From positions 2,046,001 through 2,110,000 of the forward strand of contig JAUDYN010000007.1 of the NCBI GenBank assembly GCA_030407005.1: DNA of 64,000 nt, in the 5' to 3' direction. The notes beneath the pieces were generated by a model. That model did no database searches and was not told the DNA's origin. It saw only the letters and a program-made list of their open reading frames with translations. The translations under genes and the position numbers were made by a program. Source of the DNA: Desarmillaria ectypa. Taxonomy: Eukaryota; Basidiomycota; Agaricomycetes; Agaricales; Physalacriaceae. Below, one piece after another: positions 36,190 through 48,300 of the stretch; position 1 is the stretch's first letter; the number at the start of each line of letters is the position of its first letter.

Positions 36190-37202
36190 CTACGGGCTTG
36201 ACTGTGGCAAAAATGAGAACATCCTAGCGCCTTGCCGAAGAAAGGACTGTGTCAGTCTCGTTTGTGCTAGGAAGAGCAAAGTAAGTGGCGGAAACCGAGG
36301 GCATAGCGAAAGGGAAAGAACACACGGACTGCTGTATACTGATCCTGTGGTAGTACGTCAAATGGAAGAGTCCGTGTCTCGGCGAGTACGGTGCCTTGCT
36401 CAGCCAAGCTGATATTACCAGATGAGTCTGTACTGAAAGGGCTGATACTAATGAGTAAAGTCACGCAGCAGAAAGGTGAAAAGCACTAGCCTAGAAATTC
36501 GCAACAGGGATATACCAAGTTGGAAACGTCCACACCACCGTATACTCACGTCTGGAAATATAAAGAATAGGCCCTTGTTCCCTTGAAGGTCTTCGAGATT
36601 GTCTAGAGACGAAACTAAATTTCCATACAACAGAGGCGGTCCTTGGCCCATTGTGTAGCCAACGTCCATGCGTGTAAGTCCGTTATCCGTATAGAGCGAC
36701 AGATGGGCAATGAGAAATGGAAGTTCCGACTGGCTGTTGGGCATTGAAAGTCAGTAAGTATACAGATGCGGCGATGTAGTGCCACGTACGGAATGACCGG
36801 ATTGCCCGAAGGATCCCTTACTACAAGTCTAGCAACTAGTGGTGGGGTAAGCGGTAGCCGCGAAAGGCTAGCGTTCCGAAATTCGGCTGTTTTCTGTGGC
36901 TGTTGAACAACTTCAAGCTGATAGGTTCTATATGATTGACCAGTATATCAACGGATCATGAACCAATTGAATGGTTTCGTACATACCGAGTATACGATTC
37001 GGATAACAGGGATGAGACTTGAATCCGTGGCTGCCTTCGAACGAAATGAGGAGGGGGATATTCTGGAGCAGACCTGCGTCCGGACGAAGTGGAAGAAGAT
37101 TGAGATAGATTTTGCGAATATACATGACTGCTAAAAGATTGCGGAGTCGGCGAGGAATCAGTACTTTCTCGGCAGACGCGCGTTGAATGCGGAGATTTGC
37201 AT
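36190..37202 (-). CDS. Velvet domain protein
   Basis: Velvet factors are fungal regulators that couple development, light response and secondary metabolism and bind DNA through their domain. The order is a Ser/Pro/Arg-rich leader (QSSSTSSGRRSAPEYPPP), TYQLEVVQQPQKTAEFRNASLSRLPLTPPLVARLVVRDPSG, QSELPFLIAHLSLY, GPPLLYGNLVSSLDNLEDLQGNKGLFFIFPDVSIRWCGRFQLGISLL, SLAEQGTVLAETRTLPFDVLPQDQYTA, and the end QTRLTQSFLRQGARMF with stop at 36190. All velvet blocks are present. The intron after GISLL is ambiguous: several donors fit, and the donor-like GTGAGT after FPD would destroy the domain if used. The start is uncertain; ATG 37202 followed by a 34 bp intron is my best guess. The protein is closer to the VelB/VosA size class than to VeA. 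Confidence 0.78.
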
Positions 37203-37882
37203 GAATGCGAGAACTGGCGTGAGGCTATGCCTTTGACCTTGAGTTGTATAGCGTATATCCTTGAAAATGAGCGTTTGTTTTTGTAACAGACGACGGCATT
37301 AAGACGGAACTAGCGGGTGATACAGGTTAGTACAAATTCAACGCAAGGGACGTATTTGAATGCATACCCTAATATTGCGGTGGCGCTGTCGACCATACTC
37401 TGACCGCGCGAGGGTGAAATCGGTGGAGGACGAACGACCGCATTGGAAAGCAACGTGTTTGGAGTCATGAGGTTCGTTGCTGAGAGGGAAGTCATAAAGA
37501 GAATGAAATGGCAAGAGGCAGGACGACGTGAAAAGATCAAGCATTGTAAACTGCCCCGTAACTCAAGTACGTGGCAATGAACAGTGGAATCAGATGTCGT
37601 GGCTAGGCAACAATGATTTATAGTGTTTGCCCAAGGGATGACGTCCAATGCCAACGAAGGAAATAAAACGAGGTTGCAGAGATCACCTAACGTTCTGGAA
37701 GTATGTCAGATCAGGGGCCCTGATATGGCAAAGGATATGCCGCCATCTAGCTGGAACAGATGATTTTGAATGGCTAACATCAGTCGGGTCTCATGTAAAA
37801 TTTCATAGAACCCGCTCACAAATACCATCAAGCGCCAGGTCCAAGAAGTAGGATTAGTATTAGACAATACATAAGGTGTCGA
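37203..37882. other. Velvet upstream region
   Basis: A 680 bp gap. A minus-strand frame at 37310-37654 (114 codons) has no domain and no splice logic. It probably holds the velvet promoter and leader, which are often long in this family. Confidence 0.4.
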
Positions 37883-38805
37883 TTAAACGATCTTTTTGAC
37901 ATAACTCCAAATTCCTGCTACCCCGGACATGAAAATTGCTGCTGAGAGCGCGGGCTTTACTCCGGCTATGGAAGACGGAAAGGTGTGAAGATCACGGAGA
38001 AATGGCTCTCAGAACGTAAAGTGCGTACCCGTTGACTTGTAGAGAACTCCCGTAATCCCACCAGCTCCCATGCTTCCGAGAATATCGTGCTTTCCTCTCA
38101 TAGCGTCAATGGAAGAGTTAACTCCATTATACACGAGGGCTATACAGGGAGTAGTGTATGAGTACGAGATGATATCGGTAGATTGATAGGACGGACCGAG
38201 GACACCAGCCGAGTTGCCAATAAATGTGCCTCGTCGAGTCACGGAGTTGAGGATACTGTTGATCCGCAGCCTGGTGTTTGACACAGCAAGCGGTCTTCCA
38301 GCGCCTTCGCGCATGCCCCACAAACCACCAAGGGCCAGACCTTGGTAAACCAGGGTGAGCATGTGATGGAGAAAAACAATAAGAGGACTAAAGATGGGAC
38401 ACCCGAGATGTCGAGATAAGGTGAGAGTGTATTCAGGGAGTAAAATGAGGCCCAAAGCGAGAAAGGGAAAGCAAAAGTGGTAATATGAAAGAGATCTTAC
38501 GCACCACCGAGATACATGGTCCCAGTTCCATAACAGAGATCATCACTGAAACCCCTGGAGGGAACAGCAGTACCAGCGCCAGGGATATCATTTGTCTTTT
38601 CATCTTCAAGAAGAAGATAATCTAATTTGTCACCGAACTCGGCCAGCGGGTGCAGCTTTTCTGGATCATATGCGCCCATTAGCAGGTCAGAGGCGGTTAC
38701 AGCACCGCCAGACGACGATGAAGAGTCTTGGGAATGAGAAAACGTTGCATTTCGCAAATAGTCTGTTGGGCTGCTCGAGGACGAAGCCTGGGACGACGAC
38801 GACAT
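37883..38805 (-). CDS. TIM23: Mitochondrial import inner membrane translocase subunit Tim23
   Basis: Tim23 forms the channel-side core of the presequence translocase. Exon 1 encodes a Ser-rich intermembrane-space segment, then TASDLLMGAYDPEKLHPLAEFGDKLDYLLLEDEKTND and MYLGG. The membrane domain reads LALGGLWGMREGAGRP, NTRLRINSILNSVTRRGTFIGNSAGVLALVYNGVNSSID, KHDILGSMGAGGITGVLYKSTAGVKPALSAA and the end WSYVKKIV. The GxxxG-type and PRAT motifs are all present. Introns are near 38509-38358, 38209-38150 and 38029-37968. A longer in-frame N-terminus up to 38895 exists, but the family starts at the MSSSS methionine (38805). Confidence 0.94.
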
Positions 38806-38999
38806 AGCGAAGGTAGAGGGAAGGGGGGGCACTCGGAAGAAGCTGGATGTGGCTTGAATCCAAGCTGAACTGATCGGCCGGCTCAAAAATTTCAAGGACC
38901 GGGATCATCACACGTGATCTCGAATGCCATTTCTGTAGAGACTCTAATTGTCAAGGTTCACCAAAACTTAAAGCCAAACACAAGTCAAACCGTATCCTC
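38806..38999. promoter_or_regulatory. Divergent promoter of TIM23 and a mitochondrial TPR gene
   Basis: 194 bp between divergent ATGs. A CACGTG palindrome (E-box, bHLH-type) lies at 38911-38916 within ATCACACGTGAT. Both genes have mitochondrial features. Confidence 0.45.
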
Positions 39000-40036
39000 A
39001 TGTCGTTCTGCAGACGTTCGGTTTCTCGGCTCAGTACCCAAAAAATTGTTGTACAGTCGCATCGTGTATCCCTTTTGTCTTCTCGGCCAATCATTGCTTC
39101 CAAACGGATATATCCTGAATCCAGGTCTTCGGGTTTTTATGGAATATCGAGGCGTAAGTTATTCTGCGGGCGTGTCCTAATGCAGGCAATCGACATATCC
39201 CTATAGGTTGGGCAACGTCTACTACTCCACATTCTACTGCGACCGACCCAGCCGAGGTTGAGGCTTCCCGTTGTCTCGAACAGGGAACTCAGAAACTTGA
39301 AGAGGGCGACCTTGAGGCTGCAAAGAATCTGTATAAGCGGAGTGCCGACATCAAACGAAATGCCAGCTCCCTTTTCAATCTAGGTGTTACGCATTATCAT
39401 CTCAGTAGGTCACCCTCTTTTGTGGATGTGGACCAAACTCATCTCATTTCGACAGAGGAGTTTGATGAAGCCATTGCCGTGTGGAAGGAATCCATAGCTC
39501 TTCAGCCAGCCAGTCCGGACACCCATACCAGTATGTAATGGCGTACTAACCTTTTCCCCTGCCTGACCGCCACCGGTCACCGGTAGACTTGGCTAGTGCA
39601 TATATTATTTCTCCAGTTCCTCGCCCAGACCTTGCATTACACCATTTACAGTACGTCAGATGCGTTCATTTTTTGTTCAGCGTTTTAACGACATTTGATC
39701 ATACAGTATTGCATCCTCGCTCTCACCGGAAGACCCTGAAATTGCATTCAATCTCGCGGCGGTTCTCGAAGCTAGTAAGCTTTTTTTTTAACTTCTTTTC
39801 GACCTTTTGTGACTATAATTAACCGGGATGCCTCAGCTGGGCAACTTGAAGCGGCCCTTGCACAATATCAGCGTAGCAAAGACTTCGGAGTTGAGCGTGC
39901 GGCAATGCATATCCGTAATGTATATCATCTTCCTTCCAGCTCTTGAGAGACAATTGAATGGTCATTTCAGGTCAGTGCAAAAATACTTGGCCAACGCCTG
40001 AAAGCCGCTGAGGACTCGGAAAAACCTGGGCCTTGA
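39000..40036 (+). CDS. TPR-repeat protein with mitochondrial presequence
   Basis: The first exon (MSFCRRSVSRLSTQKIVV..., many Arg/Ser, almost no acids) is a clear presequence up to about residue 55. The remaining exons form four or five tetratricopeptide-like repeats: EASRCLEQGTQKLEEGDLEAAKNLYKRSADI, ASSLFNLGVTHYHL, EEFDEAIAVWKESIALQPASP, LAFNLAAVLEA and AGQLEAALAQYQRSKDFGVERAA, ending ILGQRLKAAEDSEKPGP. Small TPR proteins of this build exist in many basidiomycetes, with no defined partner that I recognise. The gene is divergent from TIM23 and convergent with the P-loop kinase gene. Confidence 0.82.
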
Positions 40037-40359
40037 ATTACAGATCTTTTTGTCTTGCACGCGGGCGTTGTTTTTGTGGCAACCCAAGCGCGTTTCGCGG
40101 ACTAGCGGTCGACGAGAATGGCATGGTCTACACATACATATCGTCTTCCATTGTCCGGTTATAGTCGTAGGAGGAAGCCACTAAGCCACAGGCCGAGACA
40201 AATGTGATCGGTCGTAGCATAGTTTTTCAATAATTGCAAGTACCGCTCTTACATAAAATCAGTCGTTGTTCAAGACGGCGCATGGAATATATCTCTGTGG
40301 AGTTCTTCTCGTCCAATTAGAGTCCTCCATAGCCGAAGGTACCTCATGGTTGCGATCTT
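40037..40359. other. Convergent 3' region
   Basis: 323 bp between the ends of the TPR gene (plus) and the P-loop kinase gene (minus). No gene or strong secondary structure is seen. Confidence 0.5.
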
Positions 40360-41471
40360 CTAGGTCACAGGCCCTGCAGGTTCAGTGACAGTGGATTGAC
40401 TGTGCAGATCCCTGACAACTTCACGGTCTTGTGCTACTGTCTCAGCGTCTACGTAGTCCCCGTTTGACGATTTATGCTGACTATGACCGCCACTACCACC
40501 AAACTGGGTCTGATTATAGTTGTAACGCCTATAACCCCCGCGACCGCCGCTGTTCCGATTGGAAAAAGCCGAAAAGGGACGCGAGCCTCGAGGAGCTTTA
40601 GAAATGAAGGTACGGGATGGCGCCGAAACTGAAGGTGATGCAGGCACAGAATTGCGAACCTTTTGGAAAATGGTGCTGATATCAGATTCAGAGTAGGTGG
40701 GTGACGGATGGTCTGACGGAGAAAAATACAGGCAGCGGTGGTAGCCTTCGTGGCTCATTGGGGGAACGAAGTCCGAAGCGAAGCGTGCAAGTACATCGAG
40801 CGCCTGCTCGGGTGTCTTAATGGTCGGATGGGATTTCCCTGTTGAAACATACGTATGGAGTGATTGATACCGTTACATACAAATGACCAGAATCGAACTT
40901 ACGTTCTCTGAGCCGGGAGACGCAAACCTGTGAGCAACATTCCAATTTAGTTGACAGCCGAGTGCGAGTAGAAATGGGCACCACAATTGTGGTGCATGGT
41001 CACCTCATAGGGGGTATCGAAGACAATAACCCAGATCAGAGTTCCGAATTCCTGGGCTATTTGGATCCAATATTTTCTTTGCCTAAGGCCCAAGACATCA
41101 GTTGGTATTTACTATGACAGGCCGTAACTCACGCTTCATTGAAATTGGTGCGATCCACGCACACGGACAGGCCTTGGCGGAGAGAATCCCGCACGATCTG
41201 CTCAACCGCCCGCCGATTACCAAGATCATCTTGATTACATCGGCGAAAGTCTGGGAAATTATCTTGCAGGGCTTGAGCAAATGTACTCTAAAGTGCTGAC
41301 TAGTACAACTTGCAACAAAGACGAAAAATGGAGAAAATGATATGATACCTTGCCGGAGCCAATCAAGCCCACCAATATCAAAACGATTTTTTCCGAGTCG
41401 TCGCCACTACTCGATGATAGAGAAGGCTCGGAGGACGTCGAAGTCGCCGCCCGCGATTGGAATGAAAACAT
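40360..41471 (-). CDS. P-loop kinase-like protein (AAA_33 type)
   Basis: The Walker A motif is in ILVGLIGSGKSTFAQAL, split by an intron after GSGK (about 41345-41296). CNQDDLGNRRAVEQIVRDSLRQGLSVCVDRTNFNEAQRKYWIQIA contains the family's DRTNF motif, followed by FGTLIWVIVFDTPYEVCVSRL. This resembles the kinase half of polynucleotide kinase-phosphatase and related nucleic-acid end-processing kinases, but no phosphatase or FHA domain is present. The C-terminal exon is Ser/Pro-rich and contains a short Gly/Arg/Tyr stretch (GGRGGYRRYNYNQ). The substrate is not known to me. The start at 41471 (MFSFQSRAA) is the first in frame. Confidence 0.8.
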
Positions 41472-41706
41472 TACGCTGTCTGAAGATGGACGTAAGGATC
41501 GAGAACCAAAATAGCTTCAACAAATGAAGATTGACTTTCAAAGTCAACGCCGTGAATCACCATGAGTTCAATATTATCTATTTCGGAGCCGTACTAACGG
41601 TTGTAATCTACGAATATCTAGATTGTTAAACTCTCTTCAGTGACTTGGTTTGGGTTCTGCTCATTAAGCTCGAAACCAAATGATGTATTGTCTTCGTCCC
41701 TAAAGT

Positions 41707-43821
41707 TTACTTCGAGAATGCCTTCAGTCGAGCCTCCGCGGCTCTGGCACGCCTCTCACGCTCGACTATAGCCCGCATCTCTGAGTTCAAGCCTGCCGTA
41801 GCTTCTGATGAACCTGCCGTCCCTCCTACCTTTCTAGGACCTGAAGGAACATCGGCCTTAACCGATGGCGCTAATGGAACATCAGACACGACAAATGGCG
41901 GTTCCACCTGCTTATCCTTTTCCCTGGTTTCCCGCTCCTTCGCTCGATCCTTTAGAGCTTTTCTGCGAGTTTTCTTCTTCTCTTCCCGATCATCCTCCAT
42001 TTCTTTACTCAAAGCGCTCGGAACTCGAGCAGCACCGAACCAATCCCACCGTTCAGGATGAAGTCCAGCCGAGCGACGAAACACATCCCTGATAGCTCGA
42101 GTTTGAGCAAGCTCATAGGCTGTACGACCGGTAATCTTGCCGGTAGATTCTATGTCCTCAGGGATTTCGTCACTTTTCCCGGCAGGGACTGGTATCGTGG
42201 GGTCTGCTCTCATATCCTCGAGGAGCCAATGCGCGATGCCTTCTTGCTCGGAATGAACTGCGAGTTGAAGAAGAGTGCTCCACCGCTCATTAGTCCACTC
42301 GGGAATTGACGCATCAATGCCTCCCATGCCCGGGCCCTCACGTTCCCAGAAAGCCTTCAGTGGTTCAAGCCTGCCCTTCCGAGTCATATCTACGACCCGG
42401 AACCATTTGTCGCGAAATGATTCTTCTTCCCTCGAAAGTTGTGGAGCCTTTACTTTCTCCGCGGATTCCTTAGGCGCTGCTACGGTGGGAGTTGGTTTGG
42501 GTTTCGGAAGACTGGCTAAGTATTCCTCATCCTGTGCATGCAAGGCTTCTTCGGTAAGGTATGATACCTTCACCACTGTCAGTTCGTTCAAACATCTTGT
42601 AAGTTCGGCCTGGGTCTGAGCTGATCATTTGAGCTTGCGGAGCTCGTCAAACAGCGTAGCGACTTACGGGGCGACGCGTTGGGAAAGGGAAAGTACGGAG
42701 ACGGGTATCATTCTTGCTGATGATGGAACCATCATAATCCATGAAAATTTTGCGATTAGACCCACTGGCCCGGATCCAGATCCTTTCGCTGTCATTAATC
42801 TCCTCTTGCCAGTCATTAATCAAATTGCGAATGTCCTGAAATTACTGTTGGTATGATCGAATATCATAGGCTGATTGATAGTACTCACATCTCGCAAAGC
42901 TTGTTCACCGTATCGGCGGAGTAAAGCACCGGCACTCTTTGCATTACCCTTGGCATTGTCGTTGAGAGATTGTGATCCTCCCTGTTTCCGACGCGCTGGA
43001 AGGAGTCAGAAGAAGCAGTCACAAAACAAAAGGGAATACGAACTGGTATATCGATGGAATGTCTTGTGTTTCAGCACCTCTATTTCGGGCTTCGGGTGTT
43101 TTGGCTTTTTCTTCCCCTGAGATGCTTCTGCCTCCTCCTTTTTGTCATCGTCTGATCTGCTGACACGCACAACCGCACCAGCAAAGTGACCACCGGCAAC
43201 CATAAACAGCGTCCATGTCCTACCTTGTGTCGACGATTGCATTATTTTTAGTTCCTCCAGATAATGAGATGCCGATGGAAACAAGGTTCGATAGACGCCA
43301 ATCTGTGTCGCAGGTGGGGAATGGAACCAAGCTAAGGCAGTCTGAGGGCTTGACCGTGCGACAGATTCTGGGGACGGAGAACGAATAGCGCGTTTTGTTT
43401 TGCCGACGAGAGTAGCAACGGTATCGGAATCTTCAGAGCCGCTTTCGTCGGATGAGGACTCAGACCCCGATATCGAGTCATCGAGGGCTATAAATATTCA
43501 AAAGGAGAATAAAAAATGCTCATGAAAAAACTCACCATCTACTAGCTGAACAAATTCTGACTCGTTTACAGCCGAACTACCACTTAGGCGGATTTTGACG
43601 TTATATCGATGCCAATCAGATCGATAATGGTTTCTCTGCTCAGCGACATCGAGAAATGTAGCACCATTGCATATGTTACACGCTCGAGAGCTGGTCAATG
43701 TGGGTTCAGCAGGCGGCGTAGGCGAAGGCGTTCGTCTCGGTAGCTCTCGATTGACGAGATTCCTGGGTGTAAGAGTGTCGAGAAGCTCCGTAGGAAGGGA
43801 GAAAACATATAGCCTCTGCAT
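41707..43821 (-). CDS. VMS1: Vms1/ANKZF1, peptidyl-tRNA hydrolase in ribosome quality control
   Basis: Vms1 releases nascent chains from stalled 60S ribosomes and recruits Cdc48 at mitochondria. An N-terminal C2H2 zinc finger (CNICNGATFLDVAEQRNHYRSDWHRYN) is followed by an acidic linker, then the VLRF1 domain (TWTLFMVAGGHFAGAVV; HKTFHRYTTRRKQGGSQSLND with the catalytic glutamine in QGGSQ; EINDLLVDWQEEINDSERIWIRASG). Ankyrin-like repeats follow (STLLQLAVHSEQEGIAHWLLEDMRADP; GRTAYELAQTRAIRDVFRR), then a Lys-rich coiled coil, then the Cdc48-binding VIM at the end (ERERRARAAEARLKAFSK). Full length is close to the usual size. Confidence 0.93.
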
Positions 43822-44010
43822 CTTTTTGTGAGGTTATTCGAGCACTGGGTATGTCTAATAAATCAAGATACTTGTGAGTACGGTCAGAGTCAGAACCAGA
43901 GCATACCGGATCCGACGGCCCGATAGCCGGACACTTTTAGTCCATTTCAAATTCTAGCTCCCAATGTGAACGTGTCTGATCAGATTCAATTGTGGACCAC
44001 CACATCCCTA

Positions 44011-45071
44011 ATGGTTTCTTCAGTTTTTGCGGATAGACCACACAAGAAACTTCTCTTGTTCGATGTCGATGGAACGCTCACTGCTGCTCGACAAGTACGG
44101 AAGCGCCTTTCTTTCTTGCGACTGACTGACCTGCCGCCAGACTGCCTCACCAGAGATGATCAAAGTCCTGCGTGAGCTCAGGACAAAAATTGTCATAGGT
44201 TTCGTTGGAGGATCTGATCTGGTCAAAATATCAGAACAATTGTCTGTTGATGGAAGTAATGGTGTGTTGACTCTATTATCACCTTTCCTCTCTAATGATC
44301 AATGCCAGTTGTCGAAGACTTTGACTACGCCTTCGCTGAAAACGGCCTGACCGCGTACAAGTTAGGAGGCCCGCTTCAATCTCAGTCATTCATCAAGTAT
44401 CTCGGCGAGGACAACTACAAGAAGCTTGTAAACTTCATTCTCCACTATCTCGCTGATATGGACATTCCGGTGAAACGGTCAGGACCTTATTTGTAGTACT
44501 ATACTTTTATTGACTTTTCTATATTCTAGCGGTACTTTTGTTGAATTTCGAAATGGCATGATCAATGTCAGTCCTATTGGACGCAATGCCACGTATGTAA
44601 GATCATCCACCCTTGTATTATAGTTCTGACAGCCGCGTAGGAAAGAAGAACGTAATGAATTCGAAGCTTATGACAAGGTATAAAGTTCCGATATCCCCAT
44701 GCGCGTAACTAAGTTTGCCCAGATTCACGGGCTACGAGCCGCTTTTGTTAAGGTTCTCCAGGAGAAGTTTGCCGATTACGACCTAACGTATTCAATTGGT
44801 GGCCAAATTTCTTTTGATGTTTTCCCTCGCGGCTGGGATAAGACATATGCACTTCGTCACGTCGAAGATGAAGGCTTCGAAGAGATTCATTTCTTCGGAG
44901 ACAAGACGTATAGGGTAAGTATGATACTTAAACGTACTAGCATGAAGTGACGCCTATTCCTAGGGAGGAAATGACTACGAAATCTTCACCGACTCTCGGA
45001 CTATCGGCCATGCAGTTACCAGTCCTTTAGATACCATCCGCATTTTGAAGGAGTTGTATCTGGATCCTTGA
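44011..45071 (+). CDS. SEC53: Phosphomannomutase
   Basis: The enzyme interconverts mannose-6-phosphate and mannose-1-phosphate, making GDP-mannose for glycosylation. The HAD nucleophile motif [15 protein letters not shown] is near the N-terminus. It is followed by [84 protein letters not shown] and the Mg site [17 protein letters not shown], ending [20 protein letters not shown]. All signature residues are present. Six short introns. It is divergent from VMS1, 189 bp between start codons. Confidence 0.95.
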
Positions 45072-45303
45072 GAACATAGCTGATTTGACAGAAATTAGAA
45101 GACAGGAAGACATACAATGGATTCTGGAATATTTTTGGATAGATAAATCATAGTCGGCAGGCAATAGTCCAGCAGAATTACATAATGATGAATTAGTCAG
45201 CATAAGGCTTCAGACGCGTTTTGTCACGTCTTTGTCTCTCCCTTCACCACTGGGTCACCGTCGCCGTCGCTCCCCTTTCCATCACGCTTCCCGTCGTGCA
45301 GAC

Positions 45304-48300
45304 ATGGCGCCTCTTTCAGCAATTAAGGAAAATGTACCTCTGGTTCGCCCCAGGTATGTTCATCGCACTCAAGCCTCCCAAGACGCGTTGATTGACGACG
45401 CGATTTCAGAGGCGATGGTGGCGAACAGGGGCCCGCTTCAAAAAAACGGAAGCTAGAATCGAACGCTCTCTATGGCTCCCAGCCAACGCAATCATCATTC
45501 ACCAAGGTACTCGAACGGATTAAAGAGGAGGCTGGGGATACACCTAGTATGAAACTCTCCTGTATGGCATATAATTACTTCCATTGACCGCATTTGTACA
45601 AGATGCCGAAGGTGGTGCTGACTGCTGGGCACGACCAGCTTTGCCATCCATAAATGAAAAGAAGGATAAATTGAGTAAGGCAGACTCCATGCTCTGTCGT
45701 CTTCAAGCAGACATTTACGTGGCATAGTATTCCAGCAAATTGACATCGACGAGACAAACCATGGGGGATCTATTAGTCTGCGCATGTTTGGGGTCACCGA
45801 AGTATGCTGCAGCATCTTCAAGTGGAGTTTTTCTGATGTTCTCTGTAGGCTGGGCATAGTGTTCTCGCCTATGTTACCGATTTCTTACCCTATTTCTACG
45901 TCGGTCAGCCCCGTGGCTTTGTCGAAGACGATCTTGGTGACTTTGCGTCATATCTAAATGCAAGTCCTCTGCTAGAAACTGACCGCGGGTATGACTGACT
46001 GTTTGCTAGACACAAGTTGGTTATGATGTTGTCATCGGAGTTGAAATTGTCAAGAGGCGAAGCCTTTGGTGCTATCGAGGTGATGACCGGGTACCTTTCC
46101 TGAAGATTACCATCAACGAGCCCAGAAATCTACCGAAAGTCCGAGATAAGTCTCTTGTCTGTGACAGACCTTTCCCTTGGCTCATTGTATTTCTGCGATG
46201 ATCACGTCTCTTCGAAAAGAACAGTGTAGATTTCAACGGTCTCTTCGTAAGAAAGGATGGTGAAGGGATACCCACGTTTGAAAGCAACATTGCCTATACA
46301 CTTCGGTTTATGATTGACACGAAGGTTCGGTTTCCTCCGCACTGTTCCTACGCTATTTTAACGTCGCTGCGTGCCAGGTCGTTGGGATGAACTGGATCGA
46401 AGTTCCTTGTGGAAAATACAAAATCATAAGCGATGAAGGAAAGAAATCGCACTGTCAATTAGAAATCAGCATGAGGTCAGGCATATTGCTACCCCATCCA
46501 TGTACTTATTCTTATTTAACAAAACAGATGGAATGCCTTCATTTCTCATGTACCAGAGGGGAATTGGTCTAAGATAGCGCCTCTTCGGATACTCAGCTTT
46601 GATATCGAGTGTGCGGGTCGAAAAGGCATTTTCCCTGAACCCAGCATCGATCCTGTTATCCAGATAGCCAACATGGTTACTCGCCAAGGTCCTCTTGCTT
46701 CAGCACGGGTAATAACAACACTACTCACTTTCTTCATTTAGGCGAATCGAAACCCTTTATACGAAACATCTTCACCCTCAATTCTTGTTCACCTATTGTA
46801 GGTTCCCAAGTGCTCGCGCATAAAGACGAAAGTAGGTTGTTACTGGAATGGCGCAAGTTCGTAGAACAAGTCGATCCAGACGTGGTTATCGGGTACAATA
46901 TCGGAGGTTTCGATTTCCCTTACCTGTTGGACCGAGCCAAAGCGTTGCAACTGAAAAAGTTCCCGTTCCTGGGTCGGATGAAGTGTAAGATCTGATGTCA
47001 CCACTATGTTGCCTGCTACTCATCGTCTGTAACAGATAATGAGAGTAAAACCGTGAACACACACTTTTCTTCCAAGGCCTACGGGCAGCGTGATTCTAAA
47101 GATACACCTTTGGATGGACGTCTTCAGCTCGATGTTCTACAGTTCATGCAGCGCGAGCACAAACTACGCAGTTATACCCTGAATTCTGTCTGTGCGCAGT
47201 TTCTGGGGGAACAAAAGGAGGATGTACATCATTCTGTGATCACTGAACTCCAAAACGGCACCCCGGAATCGCGTCGACGTCTTGCCGTTTACTGTTTAAA
47301 GGTTTGCCTTCAGCGCTAGATATCGATGGCTCTCTCATTCTTTCACAATAGGATGCGTATCTTCCTCAACGTCTCCTCGACAAACTTATGTGCTTTGTCA
47401 ATTATATTGAAATGTCCAGGGTGACTGGAGTACCTTTCAACTATTTGTTGGCTCGTGGCCAATCTATCAAAGTGTTGTCACAGCTATTCCGTAAAGCGAA
47501 TGAGGAGGGATATGTTGTTCCGGCTTTGAAAGGAGAAGGTCTGCATGTTTACTGAATAATGACGCCTCGTCTGTTAATCTGTTTTGCAGGTACGGACGAC
47601 CAATACGAGGGTGCAACGGTTATCGAGCCGAAGAAAGGCTATTACGACGCACCCATTGCCACGCTCGACTTCAGTTCTTTGTACCCTTCAATCATGATGG
47701 CTCACAATTTATGCTACACGACGCTACTTGAAGAGTCCACGGTTGAGCGTCTTCAACTAGTTGAAGATGTCGACTACGTCAGGACACCGAACCATGGTAA
47801 GTTGCTTTGTCGGGAACGAGTCACGATACTCACGGCGCATAAGACCTGTTCGTTAAGTCAAACCGAAGAAAAGGTCTGCTTCCGACGGTTTTGGAAGATC
47901 TCATATCAGCTCGTAAACGCGCCAAAGCAGATTTGAAGAAGGAAACAGATCCATTCAAGCGTGCTGTGCTCGATGGGCGACAGCTGGCCCTAAAGGTATA
48001 TTACCTCTCGACTGTTTCTGCGATGACCACCATGCTGATCTCTATATAAGATCAGTGCCAATTCCGTCTACGGGTTTACTGGCGCCACCATTGGAAAGCT
48101 TCCTTGCTTACCTATTTCATCTAGTGTTACGTCTTATGGTCGACAAATGATTGAGAAAACAAAATCAGTAAGACTACTTTTCTCGCTTCTGAATTACAGG
48201 TTGAACACAATTATCATTGTACAGGAGGTAGAAGCACAGTACAGTGTCGCGAATGGTCATTCTCACGACGCAGAAGTTATTTATGGCGACACAGACTCTG

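Noticed and set aside
37310..37654. 114-codon minus-strand frame upstream of velvet
   Set aside because: No domain and no splice logic. It probably falls in the velvet promoter or leader.
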